The notes below the pieces were generated by a model. The model was not told the DNA's origin. It worked only from the letters and a program-made list of their open reading frames with translations, and made no database searches. From NCBI GenBank assembly GCA_933228675.1, contig OW121744.1:97729526-97793525 (forward strand): a stretch of 64,000 bases of DNA, read 5' to 3'. Source of the DNA: Stomorhina lunata. Its lineage: Eukaryota; Arthropoda; Insecta; Diptera; Rhiniidae. Within the stretch, counting starts at the first letter, position 1, and each line of letters begins with the position of its first letter. Of the stretch, positions 46,525 through 56,796 are shown in pieces. The position numbers and the translations under genes are program-made.

Positions 46525-46815
46525 GAACCGCCGTCATCTGTCATCCGCCTAGCATACCAAAGGTCCCAAGTTCGATTCCTGGCCGAACCCACTTGAAAAA
46601 ATAAATTTCCAAATAAATGCAATTCATCTCATAACTCATCTAGCCACTGGTTATTGAATATTAGGCTATGTAAAACTTCTATAATTAAAGCATTTACCGT
46701 TCGGAGCCGGAGTTAAAACATAGGTCCCTTTTAATGATTCTAAAAAATAGAATCGGATCCAGCTCATTGTCCGAGAGAAGTACCCCTTGTTACAATTGGA
46801 ATGTCCTGGGAATTA
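46525..46815 (+). mobile_element. tRNA-derived SINE-like element, mirror copy
   Basis: Mirror of 41690-41985, with AAGTTCGATTCCTGGCC as the B-box-like core and the GAGAGAAGTACCCCTTG tail. Confidence 0.5.
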
Positions 46816-47164
46816 TGTATGTGTGTACTATGAAGGCAATGGAACAATGGTTCGAAAATAAACTCTCCCTTAAGTCATCTTTGACCGTTTTCATAATCAG
46901 AAGATGATTATAAAGGCAAAAATTATAGTTAAGATCAAAAGTTTAGTTTCGTAAACTGAAGTTATTAAAGATATTAGAACTGGAAGAATTAAAGATATTC
47001 AAAGAATACTTCAGAATATAATTCAAAATATTCCAAGACAAATATTCAATAGATGTTTCTCAAAAATTTACATAGCCTCAGGAACAAAAAACTCCTATTT
47101 CTAATTAAAATACACACAAATTTAATTTATTTCTATAATTTTCAATCAATTTATTTCAACAAAT

Positions 47165-47929
47165 TTACAATTCCTCGGCAGTTTTCTCGATCCAGCTGCG
47201 TACAGAAGCCACATCACAGTAAACACCGGGATAACCTTTAATAGCACATCCCTTACCCCATGAGACAACACCAACCAATTCACCCTGAGCCACCAAAGGA
47301 CCACCAGAATCACCTTGACACGAATCCTTCTTCACAGCAAAAGCACACATCATAGTATCCTTGATTTGGTCACCATATTTGTATTCCTTGGAAGCACAAA
47401 CCGAGCGATCAACGATATCAACTTCAACTTCTTGCAAAATCTGAGGAGCCTTGGTGCAGACCAAGAAACATTTAGAGCCCCAACCGGTAACAACAGCAGG
47501 AGTTCCAGTAGCTGGAGTCTTTTTAGCCAATTTCACATAACGAATTTTGTTAGATTCACGTACGGGACTAGCCAATTTGATAACAGCCACATCATTGATC
47601 ATGGTTTCCTTGTTGTAACCCTCATGGAATTTGAAGGACTTGACAGCAACCAATTCACCACCATTATTGTATTCAGTAGATCCGAGGCGTACTTTAAATT
47701 GAGAGGCTGTATACTTTTGCATGCAGTGAGCAGCGGTAACAATGATATCTTTGCTGATAATGGAACCACCACAGAAATGGAAGCCACTATTGGTTTGCAA
47801 GGAAACCTGATAGGGGTGAGCCTGAATGGTGGTATCAACTCCATTAACAATACGACCATCCAAACCTGTATCGATGGTAGCGGCTAAGGCACAGCTAACG
47901 AGAGCCAATAGAGTTACGAAACGGAACAT
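47165..47929 (-). CDS. Theta-like trypsin, intact, 254 aa
   Basis: Secreted trypsin zymogen. MFRFVTLLALVSCALA signal, propeptide [40 protein letters not shown] with Asp189, loop GWGSKCFLVC, GVYCDV. By position it is the mirror copy of 40578-41342. In the middle of the protein (SEDII/SKDII, ASPVRESNK) it is closer to 36692-37456, which suggests gene conversion among copies. Confidence 0.97.
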   Translation of the reverse strand: MFRFVTLLALVSCALAATIDTGLDGRIVNGVDTTIQAHPYQVSLQTNSGFHFCGGSIISKDIIVTAAHCMQKYTASQFKVRLGSTEYNNGGELVAVKSFKFHEGYNKETMINDVAVIKLASPVRESNKIRYVKLAKKTPATGTPAVVTGWGSKCFLVCTKAPQILQEVEVDIVDRSVCASKEYKYGDQIKDTMMCAFAVKKDSCQGDSGGPLVAQGELVGVVSWGKGCAIKGYPGVYCDVASVRSWIEKTAEEL

Positions 47930-47969
47930 GTTGAAGAGAAGACTATACTGACTCTAGGCGTAATCAAAG

Positions 47970-48076
47970 TTTATATAGGAAAACTGTAGTAAAACCCGAA
48001 GAAAATATCTGTTTTAGTTCTTATCAATTTGCTATAACTTTTTACCATATCAATATTTAAAGCTCTTAAAGATAAT
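47970..48076 (-). promoter_or_regulatory. Promoter of trypsin 47165-47929: TATA and GATA block
   Basis: Minus-strand TATATAAA at 47970-47977, and perfect AAAGCTCTTAAAGATAAT at 48059-48076, 130 bp before the ATG. Confidence 0.7.
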
Positions 48077-49956
48077 TTGTTGATTTGAGGCTAATTCATT
48101 ACTAATTGGAGTTTTTTCCCTGTTTAAAATATTATCATCAAAATTTGATATTAAAATGTTTAGAGACCTATATACGAATGTTATCATTGAGCCATTACTT
48201 ATCTTTCGTTAATGACTAAATTGGAAAGCCCTCGGGTATTACCAATTTTCTCATAGATCTCTAGTCGCGTGTATTCAAAACATTATCACTGTTTTTCCAA
48301 TTATTTGAAAAGGCTTGAGTTTGTTATAGATTTTTTGGAACTTTCTTAGATTAAATTTATAGGGAAATTGCGAAAACTTTCTTTTCACTTATCGAACTTC
48401 TGTCTGAGGATATCACTAATAGCTTTCTGAAGTTTTTTATAGCCTTCACCACCATAGGTGAAAAGGGTATTATAAGTTTGTGCTGATGAATGTAAAGCAT
48501 TGAAAAATTGGTCTTAGACCCTGATTTTAGTATATCAATGGACCTAGAATCACTTTTTGAGTCGACTTAACGATATCAGCCCATTAGTACGTCCGTTCGA
48601 CTGGTCATCTGAATGGCTGGGCCCCCATGCTAATATCGGTCGTGGAAAGGGTTTTATAAGTTTAAGCTGATGTATGTAAAGCAAATAAATATTGGTCTTA
48701 GACTCTGCTTTTAGTATATCAATAGACTTAGAATCACTGCCTGAGTCGATTTAACGATGTCAGCCCGTCAGTACTTCCGTTTGACTGGACATCTGGCTGG
48801 ACGGCTGGACCCGCATGCAAATATCGGTTGTAATTCTAAAGATAATTTGATAAAATTTTACACAGACTTTTATTTTCTTATTGGGCCCTTTGCTATTAAA
48901 AATGGCTAAAATAGGTGTATTATTTTTGGTACCTCCTAAAAGTCTGGTTTCCCGGAATTCAGTTTTTAGTCTCAAATTTCAATATATTTTCATGAAAATG
49001 AAAACTAATGCTACTTATTAAATTCACATGAAAATTTATTGTATCACATTTCATTGAAATCAGCCAATATTTGACTATAGCTAACATGCAAACTCTGTCT
49101 GTCAAAATATTCTAAAATGCTCGTAAAAATCACTAAAATTTTCGTAAATCTGAAGATAATAACAATTTTATGTTTATTTTTTGGACTCATAATTTTTGTA
49201 AAAGTTGTAATCAAGCAACCAAACTTCGAGATAATCGATCCATTTTTGTCCCTGACACTCATATAAGGCCTAACGACGGAAATAGCTTAGACAAAATTAA
49301 GCAAATGTACAAGAAAAAGAAAAGTCATTCGAGCTCAGTGGTGAGGGGTTTTACATGGTCGATCTTGACCGACTATAGCACTTTCTTACTTGTTTTATAT
49401 TAATCATAGTAGGATTTTCCAGTTCATTATCTTTTCTCATCAAATAATTACACTAATCCACATATAAATTGATCTAAGTGTAACATATACCAACAAATTG
49501 TTTATGTGATCTATTTAATGGTCACTTAAGGTCTATTCAAAATAGGCCTCTAAGGTAATAGTTAATTCAAAGTATAAATTAGACTTCTATATTTACTATA
49601 TTTATATCTTTACCCAAATTACAATATAAATTAAATTCTATTCTAATTATTCCTATCACGGTAACAAATACCATATGCTCGGTGTAGTATAACAGACCAG
49701 AGTCCCCGGGTAGAAATAGACCTACGACTGTTGCACTAGGAGACTATTAGGTCAATTTCGTGTAATTGTTTTTGATACTAAAATTGAAATCGTTAGTAAT
49801 TTTACAGTATTTCAAATATTAGAGATCATGCATGAGTCCATCAATTCTTTTGGTTAAATCTTGATTGGTTTAGGAGTTACGATTTTGAAGATATTTTCCA
49901 CAGTAACAAGATAAAATGGTTTTCATTTGGAGAAGAAACTATTTAAATCAATATAT

Positions 49957-50090
49957 GTGACCCGGTCTATGAAAAGGTAAAAGGTGGCTTATGACTCAAA
50001 AACAAAATTTCGCAAAATTTCGAAAAATTAAGTAATTTTTGGAAATTTTGTTTTTGAGTCATAAGCTACCTTTTTTTTAGACCGGGTCAC
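49957..50090. mobile_element. 134-bp foldback MITE, mirror copy
   Basis: Same element as 38383-38516 with the same GTGACCCGGTCTA ends and the same length. It differs at a few bases in the stem. Confidence 0.75.
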
Positions 50091-51028
50091 ATATGAATAT
50101 ATTAAAAACTTGAAATGATTTAAAGAAATTGTAGAAAATTCTTATAGTCGGTCAAGTCTGACTATTTGATACCATTTACCACAGAGGACAAATGTGTAAC
50201 AATTATCCAACAAATTTATACGTTTTCCTATTCTACAAGTCAGATATGACTTAGTTTTCTTATCCAAGCAACATTTTTGAGGGATTTTTATATTAATTTA
50301 TGCCATTTCGAGCAGAGCTTCTGATGTGGGATCAAGGGTAAAATCGACTAGGGAGGATATATGAGTCGATCGGTGTACTTAAAGCTAAGTGTCAGACTAA
50401 TATTTTATGATCAAAGAACAATAGTATAAAGCCGATATACCCTTTCTAAGCGTAGTGGCCTAGGGTATAAATATTTGAAAAATTTAATTAAAAAATTACT
50501 AAATTAAGTCAAACATAAATGCAATATATTCAATTTTGTAGATAAGTGTTATTATTAACCTCAACATTCTAATGATATTCAAAGAAACCAGTTCCATAAG
50601 TGGGTTTTTTCGAGCTAAATTGAGAATACAATCCTCTAAAGTGTTAACAAATGTCGTTCAATGTGCATTTAAATCAAAGGCGAAAAAACCCAAAAAATTT
50701 ATAAATATTGATAACTAGACCTTATGGGAAAAATGGAACTATATACAAGAGGTCTTCATTTTAGTCATAATAAGAATAAGTATTTTTTGAAGCGATAAAG
50801 TTGTCAAATAACTCGATTGCAAAATTTGCCAGATTATACTTATGATAATATTATCACAAACAGGGAATACCTGCAATTAGTAATGCATTACCTTTAAAAT
50901 TATAAATTATCTTTAAGACCTTTAAGAAATTATATGGAGAAAATAAAAGTAGTTAATTTTGATAAGAACTTTATTTTTCCTATATAAACTTTGATTATGC
51001 CTAGAGTCAATATAGTTTGCTTTTCAAT

Positions 51029-51541
51029 ATGTTCCGTTTCGTAACTCTATTGGCTCTTATTAGCTGTGCCTTAGCCGCCACCATCATGGTGTTGATACCA
51101 CCATTCAGGCTCATCCCTATCAGGTTTCATTGCAAACCAATAGTGGCTTCCATTTCTGTGGTGGTTCCATTATCAGCAAAGATATCATTGTTACCGCTGC
51201 TCACTGCATGCAAAAGTATACAGCCTCTCAATTTAAAGTACGTCTCGGATCTACTGAATACAATAATGGCGGTGAATTGGTTGCTGTTAAGTCCTTCAAA
51301 TTCCATGAGGGCTACAACAAGGAGACCATGATCAATGATGTTGCAGTTATCAAATTGGCTATTCCCGTACATGAATCTAACAAAATTCGTTATGTGAAAT
51401 TGGCTAAAAAGACTCCTGCTACTGGAACTCCTGCTGTTGTTACCGGCTGGGGCTCTAAATGTTTCTTGGTCTGCACCAAAGCTCCTCAGATTTTGCAAGA
51501 AGTTGAAGTTGATATTGTTGATCGGTCGGTTTGTGCTTCAT
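51029..51541 (+). pseudogene. Theta-like trypsin broken by deletion and by satellite
   Basis: Mirror copy of 36692-37456. It has a promoter (ATTATCTTTAAG at 50906, TATATAAA at 50981-50988) and a signal peptide start (MFRFVTLLALISCALAA). A 28-bp deletion near 51086 removes the activation site and shifts the frame. His57 and Asp102 regions follow in the shifted frame. At VCAS (51541) the homology ends and 31-bp-type satellite begins, so Asp189, Ser195 and the whole C-terminus are gone. Confidence 0.93.
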
Positions 51542-51589
51542 TTAGAAATAGAACCCAAAATTTGTCTATAGAAAAATATTTCTTTTCAA

Positions 51590-53970
51590 AATTTTTCTAA
51601 AGAAAAATGTTTCTTTTAAAAATTTTTCGATAGAAAAATATTTCTTTTGAAAATTTTTCTGTAGAAAAATATTTCTTTTGAAAATTTTTCTTTAGAAAAA
51701 TATTCTTTTGAAAATTTTTCCATAGAAAAATATTTCTTTTCTTTTCTATAGAAAAATATTTCTAACGAAAATTTTTCTATAGAAAAATATTTCTAACGAA
51801 AATTTTTCTATAGAAAAATATTTCTAACGAAAATTTTTCTATAGAAAAATATTTCTAACGAAAATTTTTCTATAGAAAAATATTTCTAACGAAAATTTTT
51901 CTATAGAAAAATATTTCTAACGAAAATTTTTCTATAGAAAAATATTTCTAACGAAAATTTTTCTATAGAAAAATATTTCTAACGAAAATTTTTCTATAGA
52001 AAAATATTTCTAACGAAAATTTTTCTATAGAAAAATATTTCTAACGAAAATTTTTCTATAGAAAAATATTTCTAACGAAAATTTTTCTATAGAAAAATAT
52101 TTCTAACGAAAATTTTTCTATAGAAAAATATTTCTAACGAAAATTTTTCTATAGAAAAATATTTCTAACGAAAATTTTTCTATAGAAAAATATTTCTAAC
52201 GAAAATTTTTCTATAGAAAAATATTTCTAACGAAAATTTTTCTATAGAAAAATATTTCTAACGAAAATTTTTCTATAGAAAAATATTTCTAACGAAAATT
52301 TTTCTATAGAAAAATATTTCTAACGAAAATTTTTCTATAGAAAAATATTTCTAACGAAAATTTTTCTATAGAAAAATATTTCTAACGAAAATTTTTCTAT
52401 AGAAAAATATTTCTAACGAAAATTTTTCTATAGAAAAATATTTCTAACGAAAATTTTTCTATAGAAAAATATTTCTAACGAAAATTTTTCTATAGAAAAA
52501 TATTTCTAACGAAAATTTTTCTATAGAAAAATATTTCTAACGAAAATTTTTCTATAGAAAAATATTTCTAACGAAAATTTTTCTATAGAAAAATATTTCT
52601 AACGAAAATTTTTCTATAGAAAAATATTTCTAACGAAAATTTTTCTATAGAAAAATATTTCTAACGAAAATTTTTCTATAGAAAAATATTTCTAACGAAA
52701 ATTTTTCTATAGAAAAATATTTCTAACGAAAATTTTTCTATAGAAAAATATTTCTAACGAAAATTTTTCTATAGAAAAATATTTCTAACGAAAATTTTTC
52801 TATAGAAAAATATTTCTAACGAAAATTTTTCTATAGAAAAATATTTCTAACGAAAATTTTTCTATAGAAAAATATTTCTAACGAAAATTTTTCTATAGAA
52901 AAATATTTCTAACGAAAATTTTTCTATAGAAAAATATTTCTAACGAAAATTTTTCTATAGAAAAATATTTCTAACGAAAATTTTTCTATAGAAAAATATT
53001 TCTAACGAAAATTTTTCTACAGAAAAATATTTCTAACGAAAATTTTTCTACAGAAAAATATTTCTAACGAATATTTTTCTATAGAAAAATATTTCCAACG
53101 AAAATTTTTCTATAGAAAAATATTTCTAACGAAAATTTTTCTATAGAAAAATATTTCTAACGAAAATTTTTCTATAGAAAAATATTTCTAACGAAAGTTT
53201 TTCTATAGAAAAATATTTCTAACGAAAATTTTTCTATAGAAAAATATTTCTAACGAAAATTTTTCCTTTGAAAAATATTTCTTTGGAACATTTTTCTATA
53301 GAAAAATATTTATTTTGAACATTTTTCTATAGAAAAATATTTCTTTTGAAAATTTTTCTATAGGAAAATATTTCTTTCGAAAATTTTTCTATAGAAATAT
53401 TTTTCTTTTGAAAATTTTTCTAAAGAAAAATATTTCTTTTGAAAATTTTTCTATAGAAAAATATTTCTTTTGAAAATTTTTCTATAGAAAAATATTTCTT
53501 TTGTAGATTTTTCTATAGAAAAATATTTCTTTTGTAGATTTTTCTATAGAAAAATATTTCTTTTGTAGATTTTTCTATAGAAAAATATTTCTTTTGTAGA
53601 TTTTTCTATAGAAAAATATTTCTTTTGTAGATTTTTCTATAGAAAAATATTTCTTTTGAAAATTATGCTATAGAATAATATTTCTTTTGAAAATTGTTCT
53701 ACAGAAAAATATTTCTTTTGAAAATTTTTCTACCGAAAAATATTTCTTTTAAAAATTTTCTATAGAAAAATATTTCTTTTAAAAATTTTTCTATAGAAAA
53801 ATATTTCTTTTGAAAACTTGTCTATAGCAAAGTATTTTTTTGAAAATCTTTCTATAGAAGAATATTTTTTTTTGAAAATTTTTTTATAGAAAAATATTGT
53901 TTTTGAAAATTTTCTGTAGAAAAATATTTCTTTTGAAAATTTTTCTATAGAAAAATATTCAAAAAATAAT
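51590..53970 (-). repeat. 31-bp satellite, reverse orientation (~77 units)
   Basis: Reverse complement of the unit at 19183-22762 (CTAACGAAAA then TTTTTCTATAGAAAAA). Homogeneous from about 51745 to 53265. Edges carry TTCTTTTGAAAA variants, and five units have TTTTGTAGA (about 53500-53640). Confidence 0.96.
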
Positions 53971-54029
53971 TTTTAAAAGCAACAAGTTTTTTTAATATTT
54001 AAATAATTTATATAAAGAAGTTTAATATT

Positions 54030-55221
54030 TTATTTTTTATTCTGCACTAGAACAATTGTTAGTAATAAAGTCTGCGAAATTATTGAAAACAAACTTTTAA
54101 GATCAATCTTAAACAATCCTCCGACACTGGCGCTGGCTTTTGTAAGCGAGAGATTTAAGGCAATTAATTCGATCTAGAAAAATTATAATAATTTTAATAG
54201 TTACATTATCATATATTTTCAAACAATAACTTACCCCGGATTCCTGGTCCCTAACATTAAAGCTTTTCAAAATTAATGAAGTCTTTGCGGTTAATTTTGT
54301 AACACGATCGCATAGCAGAAAATAAAAAAACATATGAACACATAACATTATATAGTATGGACCACCCATGATATAGACATACGTTATCAGTTCCACACGG
54401 GCGACTTTTTGGTAAATCACTACCATCGCATAACCCATCACAGCATTTGTTACAATCAGAGCAAATTGAACCCACAAGACAACTGAACTGTAAATATTAT
54501 TCAAGTGAAACATTAACTGGGACAACTGGAAGTAAATAGGAGCCAAATTTTGATCTTTATTATTTCGTTCCAACCGATCGTTTATCTGGGAGAAACTTTC
54601 ATAGAGTTGACACAGTAAAACCTCATGATACCACATGCCAACATGTTGTAAGTTTATAATTCCACAAACAAGATAGATGTCGTAATAACTCCAGGAATTC
54701 GATACCTGTAACTTCCAATTATTTACACACAATGACAAACCATGAACATACATTAAAAAAGCATTAAATATCAGCCACTTTCTTAGGGATTTATCTGAGG
54801 GCTTCAGTTGTATGCCATCAAAATATAAGTTTTGCATACATGAGAATTTTTCCAACCATTTCTCTAGAAGTCGGTCCCGTTTTTGCCTCATTAGCGTTAT
54901 TACTATCAAAAATATTACTCGTATAAAAATAGTGATCATGCATATGTAGGTTAAAAATGGATTTCTTAAATTCATTTTTATACTTTTTACACTTAAGGGG
55001 ATTCCATGCATTAGACCATAAAGAAATATTAGGCCAGAACTTATATTTATTAAAATGTTTAAGATTTTTAAAAATTTTCCACTTCGATTTTTGAAATTCA
55101 ATTTAATCGCAGTAAAACCCACAATATTGCAATAGACCAAGGTCATGGCAATAAGTTTAGACTGCCAGTCCTGCATGTTAGGGGTGTTAAATAAAACTAA
55201 AGGAAAGAAAAATGTTTCCAT
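54030..55221 (-). CDS. Gustatory receptor (7tm_7), two exons, ~376 aa
   Basis: Predicted join of exon 1 (55221 down to 54235) and exon 2 (54173 down to 54030). The donor is GGG|GTAAGT, the acceptor TTTTTCTAG, the intron 61 bp, and phase is kept. Exon 2 reads IELIALNLSLTKASASVGG..., then SLFSIIS and TLLLTIVLVQNKK at the end, the usual shape of an insect Gr C-terminus. Exon 1 has about six hydrophobic segments. The ATG at 55219-55221 (METFFF) is outermost; a second at 55176 (MQDWQSK, 361 aa) resembles Gr starts more closely. It is only distantly related to the receptors at 24.5-30.5 kb. It sits between satellite arrays of opposite orientation. Confidence 0.85.
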
Positions 55222-55344
55222 AGAAGGGAAGAACAATTGTTTTTAAAATAAATATCAAATAATTAAATGATGATAATCTTAAATTAAATTAATTTGCAAA
55301 TTACACAACCAACTGTGGTTTGAAATAAAAAGAAAAAATTATTG

Positions 55345-56210
55345 ATACAAAATATTTTTCTATAGAAAAATTTTCGATAGAAATATTTTTCTATAGGAAA
55401 AATTTCTATAGAAAAATTTTCTATAAAATTATTTTTTCAATAGAAAAATTTTATAAAAACAATATTTCTCTATAGAAAAATTTTCGATAGAAATATTCTT
55501 CTATAGAACATTTTTCGACAGAAATATTTTTCTATAGAAAATTTTTCGACAGAAATATTTTTCTATAGAAATATTTTAATATAGGTGCCACAAAGGCCAA
55601 ATTTTCGATAAAAATATTTTTCAATGGAAAAATTTTCAAAAGAAATATTTTTCTTTAGAAAAATTTTCAAAAGAAATATTTTTCTAAAGAAAAATTTTCA
55701 AAAGAAATATTTTTTTAAGGAAAAATTTTTAAAAGAACTATTTTTTTAAGGAAAAATTTTCAAAAGAAATATTTTTCTATAGAGAAATTTTTGTTAGAAA
55801 TATTTTTACATAGAAACATTTTAAAACGAAATATTTTTCTATAGAAAAATGTTCAAAAGGAATATTTTTTTATAGAAAAATTTTCAAAAGAAATATTTTT
55901 TTATAGAAAAATTTTCAAAAGAAATATTTTTCTACAGAAAAGTTGTCAAAAGAAATTTTTTTCTATAGAAAAGTTTTCGATAGAAATATTTTTCTATAGA
56001 AAAGTTTTCGATAGAAATATTTTTCTACAGAAAAATTTTCAATAGATATATTTTTCTATAGAAAAATTTTCGATAGCAGTAATTTTCTATAGAAAAATTT
56101 TCATCAGAAATAATTTTCTATAGAAAAATTTTCGATAGAAAAAATTTTCTATAGAAAAATTTTCGATAGAAAAAATTTTCTATAGAAAAATTTTCGATAG
56201 AAATAATTTT
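55345..56210 (+). repeat. Degenerate 31-bp satellite, left edge of the terminal array
   Basis: Units of the TTTTTCTATAGAAAAA type with many variants (TTTTCAAAAGAAATA, TTTTCGATAG). A short non-satellite stretch follows before the foldback at 56253. Confidence 0.9.
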
Positions 56211-56354
56211 ATTAAAAAGGTTTATCAAACTTTGGGACATCAAACATTTAATTAAAAAGTTTTACTGTAGTGTATTGCACTAAGAATCCCAATTTATTAC
56301 AATTATTTATTATTGTAATAAATAGTTTTTTGATAAAACCAAAAAATGTTGGTG

Positions 56355-56417
56355 GGGAAACCTTTCCTCGACGCGTTTCGATGGTTGGTTAGACCATCTC
56401 ATCAGGAGGATTATCCC
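56355..56417 (-). ncRNA. Hammerhead ribozyme motif, left arm
   Basis: Minus strand in order: stem I strand GGGA...TCCTC, core CTGATGA (56405-56399), stem II GATGG (56398-56394), 9-nt loop, CCATC (56384-56380), core GAAA (56379-56376), very short stem III within ACGCGT, cleavage triplet GTC (56372-56370), returning strand GAGGA...TCCC. Predicted cleavage is between 56370 and 56369. The only difference from the right-arm copy within the motif is in loop II. The short stem III is typical of retroelement hammerheads that work as dimers. Confidence 0.8.
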
Positions 56418-56628
56418 TAATTCTAGACAGAGCGAAAACCTCACATTATGTATAATTTGTGAGTGTGGGAAATAAAGAAATGATAAAACTGAAAAATGTT
56501 TGTGTGTTTCTGTTCGGATGATAATCTGCGCTTTATGTTGATATTTGTTGGACACAATAATAATAATTCCTATTTATTCAGTCCCTCAAATTATACATAA
56601 TGTGAGGTTTTCGCTCTGTCTAGAATTA

Positions 56629-56691
56629 GGGATAATCCTCCTGATGAGATGGTCTCACCAACCATCGAAACGCGTCGAGGAAAGGTTTCCC
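56629..56691 (+). ncRNA. Hammerhead ribozyme motif, right arm
   Basis: Stem I GGGA (56629-56632) and TCCTC (56636-56640); core CTGATGA (56641-56647); stem II GATGG (56648-56652), loop TCTCACCAA, CCATC (56662-56666); core GAAA (56667-56670); stem III CG/CG pairs in ACGCGT; GTC (56674-56676); GAGGA (56677-56681) and TCCC (56688-56691) close stem I. All conserved core positions are present. Predicted cleavage is after C56676. ACGCGT is self-complementary, so two copies in one RNA could form a stable shared stem III. Confidence 0.82.
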
Positions 56692-56796
56692 CACCAACAT
56701 TTTTTGGTTTTATCAAAAAACTATTTATTACAATAATAAATAATTGTAATAAATTGGGATTCTTAGTGCAATACACTACAGTAAAACTTTTTAGAA

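Larger units (their letters stand above)
45435..51541 (-). repeat. Right arm of the 36.9-51.5 kb inverted duplication
   Basis: Reverse complement of 36926-43080. The outer end stops abruptly at 51541, where satellite sequence starts inside a trypsin gene. Non-coding parts (45435-47050, 48100-50900) hold no supportable gene; short open frames there mirror those of the left arm. Confidence 0.92.
56253..56793. mobile_element. 541-bp foldback element with 207-bp arms
   Basis: 56253-56459 and 56587-56793 are near-perfect reverse complements around a ~127-bp unique spacer. The arms begin TAAAAAGTTTTACTGTAG and each carries a hammerhead ribozyme motif. There is no coding capacity; open frames across the arms mirror each other and have no protein features. 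Satellite abuts the right end directly, so the element was inserted into, or amplified next to, the array. Hammerhead motifs in terminal repeats are known from Penelope-like retroelements and some satellites; whether this is a remnant of such an element is inference. Confidence 0.85.

Noticed and set aside
56310..56776. Short open frames in the foldback arms
   Set aside because: The same sequence reads in mirror fashion on both arms, and the region is explained by the hairpin and ribozyme motifs.
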